In this document: piece after piece, positions 1-11,105 of the stretch
Numbering within the stretch: the first letter of the stretch is position 1
How the letters are laid out: every line of letters starts with the position of its first letter
Source: Micropterix aruncella
Taxonomy: Eukaryota; Arthropoda; Insecta; Lepidoptera; Micropterigidae
NCBI GenBank assembly: GCA_944548615.1
Contig: OX155952.1
Coordinates: 27,344,418-27,408,417 of the forward strand
Reading direction: 5' to 3'
Length of the DNA: 64,000 nt
Position numbers and translations under genes: made by a program
Notes under the pieces: generated by a model
The model's database searches: none
The model's input: the letters and a program-made list of their open reading frames with translations, nothing else
Told to the model about the DNA's origin: nothing

Positions 1-373
1 CATTCATAAAAGCCTTTTACTTAGTATGTCTTCGAAAGCAAAAGAAAAACAAGAAGGCGCCCGAGCAGGGTAACGTACGTCACGCCATGTAGGGCCGCAA
101 TGAGGTGTACGTTTTCACGTAAATAATTACTGTTTCCGGTCGCCGGGGAAGTGATTAGCGCGACACCCCCCACTTCCGCCGCCACTTCCGCAAGGGCGCG
201 CGCCATTGCGGTACTACACCTACTCCTGACTAGCGTGACCGGGAATAAGACGGTAAACCACCGGGCAAAATGGCAAAAGGTGGTTGGCGGAACACCTGTT
301 TCGTAAGTCCCATAATATAATGCAGTGTTCCGGACTTACCATCTATTTACATTCCCGGCCCACCAAACGGCAA
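1..373. other. GC-rich stretch, no gene seen
   Basis: This stretch is richer in GC than its surroundings. A 61-codon open frame on the minus strand (21-206) has no recognisable motif and no plausible splice context. It lies to the left of RBM24 exon 2 and so is probably intron of that gene, or could hold an unrecognised piece of it. Nothing else is supported. Confidence 0.3.
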
Positions 374-770
374 AGAGAGAAAGAATTGTGAACGCGTTTA
401 AAAAAATCGAGATGAAGACGGAAATATCCATTATTAGCCCCCCTGATACGATTAAGACACTTTCCTAATTAAAATATGTGTGTCTGCCTGGGTGTGTATT
501 CATATATAATAGAGCTCAAACGCTTCATCCGATTGAGCTGAAATTTGCCATGCAGGCATTATTTGGTGATGGTAAGAGTTGAAAAGGTTGTGGTTGAAAT
601 CGACCTACCAGGGGGCGCACTTATCATATATCAAACTCAAAATATTAGACAAAGACTTAGAATTTGGTACACAGATGCCTTTTTGAATCGAAATCACATT
701 GTGAAATTTTGGTTGGAATGACTGATATACAAGCTACACTTATAATAGTTAAATCCTGCAATACATTCCG
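374..770 (+). repeat. Dispersed repeat F, copy 1
   Basis: A diverged second copy is at 36283-37050. Shared words include gagttgaaaaggttgtggtt against gagttgaaaagattgtggtt, and the tract around atacaagctacact. No long open frame or terminal repeat is visible, so the class is unknown. The copy at 36 kb has been split by a MITE, whereas this one is uninterrupted and shows the pre-insertion order. Confidence 0.5.
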
Positions 771-1020
771 ATTTGCATCTCACTTGAACAAACTTGCAAA
801 ATTGAAAGAGACAATAATATCAACCTTTGAATTTCCCAAATTTCGTAAAAGGCTAATTTCAAAAATAGGTCATTTTCATTGCGCTCCAGAGCCCGGATTT
901 TAGTCCAATTAGTTAACAGGCCATAGCAAAATAGCAGTCATCAATTTCTTGCACAATGTTCTCGGCTTCAATATCGTTACATTAGTCAATCCTCTCGCAT
1001 AATCCAGAATTTCAATTATC

Positions 1021-1036
1021 CCCCCCCCCCCCCCCT
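1021..1036. repeat. Poly-C tract
   Basis: A run of about 16 C residues, a simple repeat. Confidence 0.9.
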
Positions 1037-1391
1037 CTTATCAAACGAATCCATATATGGAGAATATTGGCAACCGTAAACATAATCAAATTACTGTGAA
1101 ATTACATTTTAAAAATAACTTTATCATAGCAATCCGGCAACTCGTACCTACTTTTAAGTCAATATTGCGATTATCATAGCGATGAGCTCGAGATGAACAC
1201 AAGAGCAAAGTGCGAAAGCGTTATCGAAAAAAATAAGAATAAGAATAACTTTTTTGTGCTATAAAAACATTACTTAATGAATATTACACTGGTTTTATAA
1301 AAAAGACAATTTATGCACAAATGGCGGACTTATCGCTCGCTCCAGGTTAGAGAAATCTCAGCAACGTAACGGATGTCTATAGGATAGCACA

Positions 1392-1845
1392 TTTTATTTA
1401 TTTATTTATTTGTTTTTAGGAAAACCAACAGCTAATTATAATTTAACAAGAAGACGGAGTAGGATAACAGAGAGCCAATTAAAGGTTTTCACGTTTAAGT
1501 AACGTTGTAGAAACATATGTGACCTTTCAATTAAAGCTATCGATTAAAATACATCAAAAATTATTCAACAATTAGTGCTAAAGAATTCACTGTTCAGCCG
1601 CTGCCTAGCTGAGTTAATACTCGTACAGAATAGATCAAAGTCAAAGCGTTTAATCAAATCATTGAAATTGTCACTTGATCGCCACAGAAATGCATTTTGC
1701 CTATAGTTGGTACCAGCATGAGGAACACGAAGAGCAGGGTAAAATCGATTGAGTTTGGAAGGAACACGGAGATTATTATCATTTAGTAAGTCGGGACAGT
1801 TAATATTATAGGAGGTGATTTTTAGCAAAAAGGGTTTCACGCCGC
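1392..1845 (-). mobile_element. Non-LTR retrotransposon 3' fragment (CR1-like)
   Basis: Minus-strand frame 1840-1565 contains an FYPALRVPHAGTNY segment followed by NDLIKRFDFDLF. This layout is typical of the extreme C-terminus of non-LTR reverse-transcriptase polyproteins (…RVPr.rTnyg…n…vDlf…). It is followed on the same strand by an untranslated stretch ending in an (AAAT)n tail at 1412-1392, as expected for target-primed insertion. The fragment is 5' truncated and lacks the reverse-transcriptase motifs. The clade assignment is tentative. Confidence 0.5.
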
Positions 1846-2132
1846 TTAATCAGGGAGAGGATATGAAATTTCTTGCATAAACTGAAATAGTTAGATAAGC
1901 TGTATGGGATTTTCAGACGGAAGCAGAGATATTTCACGAATTTCATTTGACGAACTTGACGAACTTCATTTCACGATCTTCATTTTTTACTATACAAAGT
2001 TCCATTGCGCACTTAAATATGGTGTTTTGTAGTATTGTTTTAATTTTACTTTCATACTACCGCCACGCTTTTTGAACATCCTGTACATATATCACAATAA
2101 AATAAAACAATATATAGAAAATGGTTTCTTAC

Positions 2133-2259
2133 CTTGCGTTAAATTCCCTCTCGGTTTAGCTCCTAATATTGCTAGGTTTACGTTGGCTTTCCTTCCATCG
2201 ATGATTGGATTTGGGTCTTTACACGCTCTTTCTGCGGATGCTCTATCTCCCATTATAAC
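2133..2259 (-). CDS. Rbm24: RBM24/RBM38-type RNA-binding protein, exon 2
   Basis: This second coding exon, 127 nt, is read leftward. It opens directly after a cttcttttgcag acceptor and closes at ACGCAAG|GTAAGA. It encodes 42 residues plus one base, beginning [18 protein letters not shown] and continuing [19 protein letters not shown]. This is the second half of the single RRM in the vertebrate RBM24/RBM38 and nematode SUP-12 family (β4 strand and the GRKANVNLA linker). Those proteins bind GU-rich RNA and control muscle splicing and mRNA stability; that role is family knowledge. Phase 0 at its 5' end joins it to exon 1, rebuilding an RNP1 octamer. The phase-1 donor means at least one further exon lies left of position 1. 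The acceptor boundary and the cross-intron match make this the most secure call together with exon 1. The insect orthologue's name is not inferred. Confidence 0.95.
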
Positions 2260-2463
2260 CTGCAAAAGAAGAATAAAAAGCTCAATTTCAAGATTAACAG
2301 TCTGAAGCATTTGATCTGAAGGGGCTAAGTTAATAGTTTTTATTGAATAAATTGGACCGATTTCCATTTCATGTTGAAAAGGCTATGTGCTAGGTAGGTA
2401 CATCAATGATGCGAACAAGCGCCTACCTGCAAAGGGATTGGAAGTGAAGATTTATTCGAATTA

Positions 2464-2803
2464 CACTTAGGAGCGATAAATCCAGGTCACCAACATATTT
2501 AGAAAACTAAAAATACCAGCTTATTCAAATAAAAAGTATTTTATAGACTATTTATTGCTACCCAATTAAAATTAATAAAACTTTTCGGTTGCTCTAAAGT
2601 GATGCCAGGTTAAAAACAAGATTTTTTGGAAAATCTAGCTACGAATTCACTGTATTTGTTTTTGATTTTGTTCTGGCGTGTCACAAAATACGAGTACCTA
2701 TATAGAAGTGTTCCTAGTATTCAATATCCATTATAAATGTGCATTCTTAATTACCGAGATATTAAGGTTTAAGTTGGTGACCCGGATTTATTGCTCCCGA
2801 GTG
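2464..2803. mobile_element. MITE with TA target duplication
   Basis: Ends are imperfect inverted copies: the left reads cacttaggagcgataaatcc and the right, reversed, reads cactcgggagcaataaatcc, both continuing into ggtcaccaac. TA dinucleotides flank both ends (2462-2463 and 2804-2805), as in Tc1/mariner insertions. The 340-bp body has no transposase. A related right-hand end, attgctcccgagta, occurs at 33977-33990. Confidence 0.75.
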
Positions 2804-2910
2804 TAGAGTTGGATTCATACGACACTACGCTTAGATACTATCGACTTAATTCCCTTGAGAGGGCAGGTGCACAGTTGCAGACATGGTACACAATTGCACA
2901 GTTGTAGAGC

Positions 2911-2973
2911 AGCTAGTGATTCCGCAATAGAGGAGTTGCGGAATCACTAGCGGAGTTGCGGAATCACTAGCTG
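2911..2973. repeat. Small tandem-plus-inverted repeat
   Basis: Two adjacent copies of ggagttgcggaatcactagc are preceded by the inverse agctagtgattccgcaa. The segment can therefore fold as a strong stem with either copy. Confidence 0.8.
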
Positions 2974-4200
2974 GTCTACAAGGCATATCAGAATTTGGAT
3001 TTATTTTATAATTATTTATTAATACTTTTATTATTTAATGATTATATTGATTTTTTAGTGATAATTTTGCCTGATTTTTAACATTTAATTATAAGAATTT
3101 CGTAACCATATTGATTTCAGCTTATGAAATGAATAGATAAGAAAACATTTTTTCATAAAATTACATTTAATATTGATATTGATATCATATAAAATTGGTG
3201 TCTTCCTTGGAACAGGCGCTGCCTATTTAGGAGTGACGAAGAATAATTGTGTTTAAATAATTCTAATATATTTTCTTCAATACATAAATAAACGAAAATA
3301 AATACACAGACACGAATATATGCGAACAGGTCATTATTGACGGTCACTAATGAGGGTCGAGCCTAATCTCACAGACGCCAGTTTAAAATTCGTCAACTAT
3401 GCCTAATGCTATTGCATGAATTGGCTTCGCTGCTATATATATTTTGGGTTGGCAACAGCGCATAATGCGCAGTTCCGACGCGTCAGCTGACTGGGTCGAA
3501 TATAATACGGCGTTGCTTGCTCCACGACCCCCACAATGGGCACCTCGTTACGGTACATTTTTTTCCTCTCTCTCTCCCCCGTGCTAGCTGTCCCTTTCTT
3601 CCCCGGTCTCCTTTATTTCCCCGCAAATAATGCATCCCCGAATATATTGCATCAAGCCCGTACATCTGCTCCGCTCGCAGGCGGACAAAACGCAGCCAGC
3701 GAACAATAGCGCACGCGGCGATTGGTGCGCGCTACACAGGACGAGCTCTTATGCCACTGCATTATTTATATAATTTTAAATAATAATGCCGGATTATAAA
3801 CAACAAACGTGCTTATCTACAGATACAAAAGACGGGAATTCTCTGCCGCAGGGCAATAGAACGCATCTCGCAAAGCAACAGAGTCATCCTGATAAGGGCG
3901 AAGGGACACAGAGCAAAAAAGAGGCGGATAAACGAGCCTGAAAAGGATCAGCGAGACACGCAATCAGCTAGAGTCCGTGTCATTTGGGAAGGCACGAGTG
4001 CGATGAGTGAGACCAACGATAATATCACTCACATACGAATTAAAAGTGGACAGTGTGCATCACCACTATCCAACAAAATCCCGAGCAAAATTTATTTATT
4101 TATTCTTTGGGAAACATGCAGCGCTCCATTAATTATAAATAAATATAAATAACTATAATATAATATACGAGTACGTTCGGTAACTCAAGCATTATCCAAG
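2974..4200. other. Intronic, no gene; GC-rich island at 3400-3770
   Basis: Most of this stretch is AT-rich. Positions 3470-3740 are GC-rich with CT-runs and could be a CpG-dense regulatory segment inside the RBM24 region, but no promoter motif decides it. No coding exon was found. Confidence 0.3.
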
Positions 4201-4203
4201 TCT

Positions 4204-4550
4204 AACAGAAACCAAAGTGCAAAATATCGCTCAGAAGATAAGCAAGTTGAAATGCCAGTGCAAATAGTGCAAAATATCTCTCACAAGATAAGGAAGTTGA
4301 AATGGCAGTGGGCATATGTCACATGTGCCAACTGCCATTTCAACTTCAGTCACATGTGCCGAAGAACTGACAACCGCTGGGGACGAATTATCCTCGAATG
4401 GAGACCACGCATCGGTAAACCCAGTGTAGGACGCTCTCCAAGCCGGTGGACTGCCGAATTGAGAAAGATAGCAGGATGCGACTGGATGAGGAAGACAAAG
4501 GAACGGTTAGCGTGGCGAGCTTTAGGAGAGGCCTATAACCAGCAGTAGAA
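4204..4550 (+). mobile_element. RTE-like non-LTR retrotransposon, C-terminal fragment
   Basis: Plus-strand frame 4252-4548 encodes IRKLKWQWA, then CRRTDNRWGRIILEWRPR and SPSRWTAELRKIAG, ending WRALGEAYNQQ and a stop. This is the usual C-terminal tail of RTE-class polyproteins (…RR.DgRWg..vleWrPr…RPp.RWtddl…gea…Qw). The RT core is missing. The 5' edge shows a ~45-bp internal duplication (…agataagcaagttgaaatg… / …agataaggaagttgaaatgg…) and a small palindrome, so it has been rearranged after insertion. Confidence 0.75.
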
Positions 4551-4571
4551 AGATACAAGCTGACGAGTCAA

Positions 4572-4647
4572 GTCAACTAAGTCAAGAGGTCGTCAACTAA
4601 GTCGAGAGGTCGTCAACTAAGTCAAGAGGTCGTCAACTAAGTCAACT
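4572..4647. repeat. 20-bp minisatellite
   Basis: About four head-to-tail copies of gtcaactaagtcaagaggtc, one with a g for a change. It lies directly after the RTE stop codon, so it may be the element's degenerate 3' tail. Confidence 0.85.
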
Positions 4648-4862
4648 AGAATATGTCGCCGGCCGAGCGCGAGCGGTTTACAAACTAGGCGACCACAATC
4701 GACAAACGCAATCATTTAGGGTTATTAAGAGCCGTCTTAAAAGAAGTATCTTATAAACAAGGCGTCTCACTCGTTCAAGGAATATCACTCGTGGGATGAC
4801 TGAAATCAATAGGGCTAATACTTTCTTTGTAATATGTAATTTTTTGTAAGTATTTTCTTACG

Positions 4863-6220
4863 TTTTTAAGCTATTGCATAGCTTTTATCGCGGGCCTTAG
4901 GCCAGCGCAGCGACCGAATGAAGAAATTTCTTAACGAATATTAATGATTTTAAACTGATAATTACGTCTAAACGAGTACTGCTTACGATTCAAAAAAAAT
5001 ATATGTTAAACAAGAACATTTTCCTAATATTCTTAGCTTTCAATATTTTAGATTTTGTTTATATTACATAGTGTAATTAATTTGTGAAATTAGGTCTAAC
5101 CGAACACAAAAAAGACTACTACGCAAATTCTATCTGGCGTATTATTATGAAACCTGCACCATTTTAAAGATAATTTAATTATCCATCTTTTTATCTACGA
5201 TTTTTTTCGAATAGTAGTTTTTTCGAATAATATCCGTTTTTCTTGCTTTATCGAATAAAAAATTCGTGCGCAGCACTCTATCAAAAGACGTTTAAATTAT
5301 TCCGAATCATTTGCTTCCGCAGCCATTAGCATGATTCGGAATAATTTCAACGTTTTCCGATAGAGCGCAGTTATCTGATATCGGAAAAAATAAAATATAT
5401 AAAATAAATTAATAATTATAATTGCATAAGTTGTTGAAAAATGCTATGCAATAGCTTTACCGCGGCAGTCCCCGAGTGCCACACGTATTTTTTAAATTAT
5501 TTATTTGTATTTTGTAATATTTCCTACTTTCATATTATATTTTTTAACATGACTTTTTTTCTTTGCTGCTGTATATTCCTTATACTTTCTTACGTGTAAA
5601 AATTATGATAAAAATACGTGTGGCACTCGGGGACTGCCGCGGTAAAGCTATTGCATCGCATTTTTAACAACTTATGCAATTATAATTATTTATTTATTTT
5701 ATTTATTTTATTTTTTCTGATATCAGATAACTGCGGTCTACCGGAAAACGTTGAAATTATTCCGAATCATTTGCGGCTGCGGAAGCAAATGATTCGGAAT
5801 AATAATTTAAACGTCTTCCGATAGAGCGCCGCGCACGATTTTTTATTCGATAAAGCAAAAAAACCGGATTATTCGAAAAAAATCGTAGATAAAAAGATAG
5901 ATAATTAAATTATCTTTAAAATGGTGCAGGTTTCATAATAATACGCCAGATAGTATTTGCGTAGTGGTCGTTTTTGTGTTCGGTTAGACCTAATTTCCCA
6001 AATTAATTACACTATGTAATATAAACAAAATCTAAAATATTCAAAGCTAAGAATATTAGGAAAATGTTCTTGTTTAAATATATTTTTTTCGAATCGTAAG
6101 CAGTACTCGTTTAGACGTAATTATCAGTTTAAAATCATTAATTTTCGTTGAGAAATTTCTTCATTCGGTCCCCGCGATGGCCTAGAGGCCCGCGATAAAA
6201 GCTATGCAATAGCTTAAAAA
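4863..6220. repeat. 1.36 kb inverted repeat (giant foldback)
   Basis: The left arm, 4863 to about 5492, is repeated in reverse complement at about 5609 to 6220, with a ~116-base spacer. Outer ends read tttttaagctattgcatagc and gctatgcaatagcttaaaaa. Inner ends read ccccgagtgccacacgtatt and the inverse. The arms differ by scattered substitutions and small indels. Each arm contains its own smaller hairpin around gattcggaataat, and gctatgcaatagct-like words sit at both the outer and inner arm ends, so each arm looks like an element with its own terminal repeats. No transposase frame is present. It lies inside the RBM24 intron. Confidence 0.9.
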
Positions 6221-7790
6221 TGAACCTGAACCTGAATCTGAATCTATAGTTGAAACGTCTGAACCGTTACACTACATTCGAACACAAACTTTTTAACAAC
6301 AGTCGCCATGCATGACAGACGATCATTGCAGCTGCAGCAAACGATTCTCCAAACGGTGGGCGGAGGAGTCGGCGACTTCCCGAAATCACCACGTGTAATT
6401 CCGCGTCCTATGGTCAGTAGCCAAGTAGCTGACTACGGCATCTCGACACAATATATCTTGTTATTACAGTGTAAATATACCGAGAATATATGTAACCATC
6501 GTTTTTAATCGAAACGGTTATTTATGGAATACTAATGGGAAAAGAGGACTGACCAAATTGCGCCCGGATTAGGCTGGATATATTTAAAATCTGTCATTTA
6601 CTTTGATAAAAAGATAGTAGTATTTTTTTTTTCTGAAAATAAATCCGTAAATGAATTGTCATATCGTTTTTGAGCTATGGCGAAAATAAAAAAAAAGTAA
6701 TGCTACAATCGCCCAATAGTTGCATTACATGGCATAAGTAAATCCTTATCTAAGGTCGTCTACCTGTAAGGTTATGGACAGACACGAAAATTTCGCTCAA
6801 AATATCCCCATTTTTTGGTCGTCATAATTTAAAATGTTTCAACTCATATTTTATATATACTTAATCGCTTGGCAATATCCCATTGTTTAAAACAAACATT
6901 TTTATTACCATTTTTGGGAAATTTTGCCTCCTGACTTTTTAATATTTTACAGGTCTTAGAGAAAAAGTGTTGAGCATTATTTGTTAACCACATTCATTTT
7001 TTCTAAGTTTAAAAGTACCTTAAAAAATCGGTATACTTTACTCATTCGTTAGTCAGAGCAAAAAAATAAATTAAAGACAAACTTTTATGCAAGTAGTTAC
7101 TAGTGGAGACAATTGTAATGAGAGGTCAAATACAAAAGGTAATATTCCATATCATCATAGAGTACCATCGACCAACTTCCGGCTCCATGATTGAACTAGT
7201 TCAATTTTGTCAATGGTTTTTGAGCTATCCTGTATTTAGAGCGGCATTTTCGTGTAGATCCATAGCCAAATTGGTAGAGAACCACCCCCCTTACATCCAT
7301 ACCAAGAGGTTTTCTTTCATCAAAAAAAGCAACGACTACATTTATCTGTTCCATTAACAAACCAACTAACATAGATGTAATTCCTAAAATAAGTATATAC
7401 TGATTTAACATGTACCTACACCTACCTATAGTTCCGTAACATGAAATTTAATAAAAATAAAATTTAATTATAAAAAGAAGTGTTTTCCTCTCTTGAAAAA
7501 TCTGTTTTACTGTGGAGTGTTTCCTTTCGATGACGATTTTCCCTCATTTGGCAAATAAGCCTTTTTAGTGCTTGACGGATAGTAAACTGACGACTGACAC
7601 AAAGGAACAGCGAATTAATTTGAACACGTATAAATTGACCATTAAAAATTGACATATTTTAATAACGATAATGTTCTCATTAACTTCAATTGCTTGTTGG
7701 AGGATTTGGGCTTGGAATTCATGAAATTTTTGCATTTTTCATTGTTTTATGGGTCTGGAAATGTTACCTAAATTACTGCCTCTGTTGTAT
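6221..7790. other. Intronic AT-rich sequence, nothing recognised
   Basis: Open frames here are short (up to 84 codons), low-complexity and on both strands. A short degenerate tract, cctgaacctgaatctgaatc, lies at 6224-6243. No exon, RNA gene or repeat end could be supported. Confidence 0.3.
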
Positions 7791-7799
7791 TTATTTTAT

Positions 7800-7995
7800 C
7801 CTACAGACTGCTGGACTCACAAATAGTCTATAAATTTTATCGTCAATGGGATTTATAAGTCCGGTGAGTTTTCTGGCCATTCAACCACACGTGAGCCATT
7901 TATTTTTGAAGTAATTCTTCATAACCTTTGTTACTATGGCATGGGGCTAAATCGATTTACCATTTAGTTCAGATTTTTCATGTCCCAAAGCCAAT
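7800..7995 (-). pseudogene. Tc1/mariner-like transposase relic
   Basis: Read on the minus strand, this segment contains VVEWPENSPDL followed by a stop where NPI would be expected. Upstream, in another frame, lies VTKVMKNYFKNKW. The order matches the C-terminal catalytic region of Tc1/mariner transposases (…V..ff…v.eWPa.SPDLNPIE). Stops and frameshifts show that it is dead. Flanking terminal repeats were not identified. Confidence 0.55.
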
Positions 7996-8230
7996 TTTGT
8001 TTCAATGAACTTATTGTAAGTATTTATTACTCTATTTGTAACTTCATTGTCATAAATACAAATAAATAAAAGAAATTTTTTATCGAACTTGAAACATAGA
8101 TCCAAATGGTATGCGACCTTTCAGCAAGATTTAGCTCCATGACATAGTCTAAAGTAATGAAGATATTACTTAAAATATCAGAAGCTCATATAATTCACCG
8201 GATTTATCTTGAAGTGTATACTATTGACAA

Positions 8231-8550
8231 TGGGCCCGATTGCGTTTCTTCGTGAACTAATTTAGGAATTAGTTTATGCGAGCGAGACAGACCAATACGT
8301 TAGAGCGGAATATAAAATTAATAATTGTCACTTTTCTAGCATAAAACTACTAACCGAAAATAAAGCGGCATAATCTAAGACCGGACGAAATGTTTTCGAA
8401 CTAATTCAGATCGCTTCCTGTACGGCAGGTAGATTTGTGCGGGAAAAGATACGATCGTTCATTTTACATTCCGCTCTAACGCACTGCTCTGTCTCGTTAG
8501 CGTGAACTATTTTTCGATTTTAGTTCACCAAGAATCGCCATCGAGCCCAG
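8231..8550 (+). mobile_element. MITE family B, copy 1
   Basis: Terminal inverted repeats: left tgggcccgattgcgtttctt, right (reversed) ctgggctcgatggcgattct, each continuing …gtgaactaa. A second full copy is at 30986-31295 and a truncated reversed copy at 12115-12335. Subterminal words cgagacag and gagcggaat also repeat in inverse near the other end. There is no coding capacity. Confidence 0.85.
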
Positions 8551-8587
8551 TATGGCATTATTAAATCCAGGCTTCGATGGGCAGAAA

Positions 8588-9010
8588 CAAAGATGACACA
8601 GATACTAATTCAAGTATGATTTCCGGACCTACAAATCATTAAAAACTGCAAGAATTCTTAGATTACGTACCCAAACCCTCCAAAATCATATTCAAGCTAA
8701 TGGAGAATATAGGACGAATTGAAATAATCAATAATATGTTGATTTTAGTTGATGTCTTCACATGAATTCGCACACAACTGTAAATCGTTTTATTAGAAAC
8801 AAAAATGGCACAGATACTAATTCAAGTATCTTTCCAGACCTACAAAACATTAAAAACTGCAAGAATTCATAGATTCCGTACCCAAACCCTCCAAAATCTT
8901 ATTCAAGCTAATCGAGAATATAGTACGAATTCAAATAATCAATATAATATGTTGATCTTAGTTCATGTCTTCCCAGGAATTCGCACACTACTGTAAATCA
9001 TTCTATTAGG
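8588..9010. repeat. Tandem duplication, two ~211-bp units
   Basis: The unit starting gacacagatactaattcaag at 8595 is repeated from 8806 with about 90% visible identity. Both units contain acccaaaccctccaaaatc and aattcgcacac. The 63-codon plus-strand frame in the second unit is not maintained in the first, so it is not taken as coding. Confidence 0.9.
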
Positions 9011-9027
9011 TAAAAACTACGAGTTTT

Positions 9028-9543
9028 CATCGCATTACGACCGCCATACCATTTCAGTACTAATTACCATTTTTCAATATTTCTACACTTGTAATCTGCA
9101 ATACCTTCTGAGGTCCACATTATTAATTTCAATAAAAAAATATACGAATATATTTTTTGTCTACTTTAACATTCAGTGTGGTGCCCTATAATTAGAGTGG
9201 GCCGCGTCATTATCCCAGTAAATATTTACTCCAAAATAATATATTTTGATAATTTTAAATATATTTAATAATGCTAAAGAAACAACTTGAGTAGTCAAAG
9301 AAGTATATGTACTTACCTATGTAGTATATAAATACAAGGAGGTACTTATTTTAATATAAATTTAAAAGACTTTAGCTATTAATCGGACATTATATTGAAT
9401 GTTATATTAGAGAAAAAATATCTATTTATATTTATTTATTAAAATAAATAATGTGGATACCAAAAAATATTACAGTTTAAAAATCTAGGAATATTGAAAT
9501 ATGCCGATTAGTACTGAAATTGCATGGCGGTCGTAATGTGATG
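9028..9543. mobile_element. MITE family E
   Basis: Ends are inverted: left catcgcattacgaccgccat, right (reversed) catcacattacgaccgccat, both continuing into atttcagtactaat. The ~515-bp body is AT-rich and non-coding. No clear target duplication is visible. Confidence 0.75.
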
Positions 9544-10202
9544 GCCACCTACTGTACATCAACATTGTAAATCTGCAGCGACTGATAGTCCTTGTTTCTG
9601 TATATGTGAAACCTTGAGTTTCATCGGTTGTTTCAACGCGGTAACATTCCCAGAATACGATAGGTACGACGATATTTTAAATGATCGACCAAGCCGACTG
9701 CACACGATGTAGCACTATCAAGAAAACAATAAAACTTCATAAAGCTAACCAAATGAATAGTAGCCCGGAAGCCCGTTGCAGTTTAGATCGATCATCGAGC
9801 ACACTAATCAAAACAATTCCAGGTGAAATGGCCAATTTAAAATACACTTGGAGGCCGGAGAAATAAAAGCAACGTAGCAAAGCTAAACTTCTAATAAAAG
9901 TAAATCAAAGCGTGTGAAAATATAAATATTTTATTGTGTACTACAATTTTTATAGGTTTTTGTGAATTCAAATTAATTCTTACTCGTAACTGTTGCATAA
10001 AGCCGATCGATTAATTTTGCGGTAAAAGTGTTCCAGCTGCGATTAAAAAAATCTAGGATAGTAATACCAAAACGAGCTCTTTTTTCAGTAATATATGAAT
10101 TTAAAAAATACATTATAAATACGATTTTAAAAGAAATACATTTCGACAAAAGCGACAAACTATCCCTTTCTGCGGTTAGCAATTTAAATATGCCATGAAA
10201 TA
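9544..10202. other. Intronic, nothing recognised
   Basis: Short frames only (61 codons at 9681-9866, 69 at 9973-10182), without motifs. The last 13 bases are the target-duplication copy of the next element. Confidence 0.3.
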
Positions 10203-10276
10203 TGAAATCGAAGACTATCGCGGTTGTTTGACATTATAAATTTCACGCGGTAAATTCGTTTTCTATCCTATTTATA
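10203..10276 (-). mobile_element. Family C retroposon-like insert, copy 1
   Basis: A 74-bp insert flanked by a perfect 13-bp duplication, atgccatgaaata, at 10190-10202 and 10277-10289. In the orientation used for the family, its 3' end is …gcgatagtcttcgatttca. The 5' half is an inverted copy of the segment ending ctatcctatttata. The other copies are at 17679-17872 and 26794-26878. Confidence 0.85.
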
Positions 10277-10284
10277 ATGCCATG

Positions 10285-11105
10285 AAATAGTTAACTATGC
10301 GCTAAAATTGCATTAAAAAAATTAAAAGCAACACCAACTTTGTACTTCAGTGATAGAAAGTGCCTTACATTTTTAAAGATTTTTGTTCAAGTTATGTATT
10401 TGCAACTCGTGATGATGAATGAATGAAAAAAAAAGTAAACAATCCGCATAATTGTATAAAAAAAGTTGTTTGTACTTCAGTAATCGAATAATGGCCTGCA
10501 TTTTTGAAGTTTTTACCCAAGTTATGTATTTGCTACTCGTGATGATGAATAAATGAATGAAAAAAGTGAACAATGCGCTAAAATTGCATAAATATGCAAA
10601 AAAAACAACACAAGTTGTTTGTACTTCAGTAATCGAATAATGGCCTGCATTTTTGAAGTTTTTACCCAAGTTATGTATTTGCTACTCGTGATGATGAATA
10701 AATGAATGAAAAAAGTGAACAATGCGCTAAAATTGCATAAATATGCAAAAAAAAACAACACAAGTTGTTTGTACTTCAGTAATCGAATAATGGCCTGCAT
10801 TTTTGAAGTTTTTTTTCCAAGTTATGTATTTGAAACTAGTGACGATTGCTTAAATGAATGAAAAAAGGAAACAATGCGCTAAAATTTCATAAATATGAAA
10901 AAAGCAACACAAGTTGTTTGTACTTCAATAATCGAATAGTGGCCTGCATTTTTGAAGTTTTTATCCAAGTTATGTATTTGCAACTCGTGATGATGAATAC
11001 ATGAATGAAAAAAGTAAACAATGCGCTAAAATTGCATAAATATGCAAAAAGCAACACAAGTTGTATGTACTTCAGTAATCGAATGGTGGCCGACATTTCT
11101 AAAGA
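10285..11105. repeat. 149-bp tandem array, ~5 units
   Basis: The word tgtacttca recurs at 10341, 10471, 10620, 10770, 10919 and 11066, giving spacings of 130, 149, 150, 149 and 147. Each unit carries aagttatgtatttg and gatgatgaat. Because unit length is not a fixed multiple of three, the chain of minus-strand frames across the array (all reading repeated ITSSKYIT-like segments) is a by-product. Confidence 0.95.

Noticed and set aside
10373..11096. Chain of minus-strand frames with repeated peptide segments
   Set aside because: They follow the 149-bp satellite; unit lengths shift the frame and there is no codon-like constraint.
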